Of a stretch of 7,414 nt of DNA, positions 7,249 to 7,414 are shown one piece after another. Below the pieces are notes generated by a model, which was given only the letters and a program-made list of their open reading frames with translations, did not search any database and had not been told where the DNA came from. The translations under genes and the position numbers were made by a program. Origin of the DNA: Alphaproteobacteria bacterium (GTDB lineage: Bacteria > Pseudomonadota > Alphaproteobacteria > Rhodobacterales > Rhodobacteraceae); the NCBI GenBank assembly GCA_030425945.1, contig JAUHZL010000138.1, positions 1-7,414 of the forward strand, given 5' to 3'. Within the stretch, counting starts at the first letter, position 1. Each line of letters begins with the position of its first letter.

Positions 7249-7414
7249 TGTTTGAACCCAAAACACCGATCGATATCTGGCTCTCGAGCCTCTCTTTCTG
7301 GAAAGCCTCCGTGGACATGCAGGCCCGCATGGCCAGCCAGATGCTGCGATACAGCGGCGTCACCCCGTTCTTCGGGGCCCAGTTGCACGGCGAGACCGGC
7401 GAGGCCGTGACGCC
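7248..7414 (+). CDS. Unidentified protein after ureB, N-terminal part (3' end outside window)
   Basis: The frame opens at the ATG overlapping the ureB stop and stays open to the right edge (55 complete codons). GGGAG at 7236-7240 is a good Shine-Dalgarno 7 nt upstream. The start MFEPKTPIDIWLSSLSFW continues as a predicted amphipathic or hydrophobic helix rich in Trp, Met and Gln. It is clearly not ureC or ureE. The pattern 'PxxxWxxxxxFWxxxxxMQxxMA' faintly recalls phasin-like or PHA-associated small proteins, but this is a weak impression. Its first 25 codons include several AT-ending codons (TTT, AAA, ACA, TCT) that are unusual here. That it is translated is likely from the spacing; the function is unknown. 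Confidence 0.65.
   Translation, partial: MFEPKTPIDIWLSSLSFWKASVDMQARMASQMLRYSGVTPFFGAQLHGETGEAVT

Overview
The window is GC-rich, bacterial and gene-dense, with a strong G/C bias at third codon positions. Its gene families point to an alphaproteobacterium of the Rhodobacteraceae/Paracoccaceae type: a DnaB with extra loops typical of that group (from memory), a secreted DUF1194 protein, a 226-aa PyrE, and a urease operon starting ureD-ureA with extra small genes. No mobile element, CRISPR array, rRNA or tRNA was seen.

Left part, minus strand (1-4675). Read in the direction of transcription this is pyrC (dihydroorotase), pyrE (orotate phosphoribosyltransferase), an intergenic stretch of about 244 bp, dnaB (replicative helicase), a secreted DUF1194/VWA-like protein, and the first 70 codons of a probable 2OG-Fe(II) oxygenase running off the left edge. 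pyrC and pyrE are two steps of de novo pyrimidine synthesis separated by 54 bp, so they are probably one transcript. The dnaB upstream region holds an AT-rich patch (candidate promoter), two GC-rich inverted repeats and two imperfect DnaA-box-like 9-mers.

Right part, plus strand (4926-7414). A urease operon starts divergently from pyrC across about 250 bp: ureD, ureA, an 88-aa membrane protein, a 189-aa RelA/SpoT-type HD-domain protein, ureB, and the start of an unidentified gene that runs off the right edge. From the 88-aa gene onward the junctions are very tight: TGATG, 17 bp, ATGA, TGATG. The extra genes are therefore embedded in the operon and probably co-translated with the urease subunits. 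ureC and the remaining accessory genes (ureE, ureF, ureG) must lie outside the window if present.

The most interesting observation is the HD-domain protein between ureA and ureB. It keeps three of the four predicted metal ligands of the MESH1/SpoT hydrolase fold (H33, H57, D121), but the HD motif reads H57-Y58 and the following E-D pair reads N61-E62. It looks like a degenerate, possibly binding-only relative of (p)ppGpp hydrolases inside a nitrogen-metabolism operon, beside a small membrane protein of unknown role.
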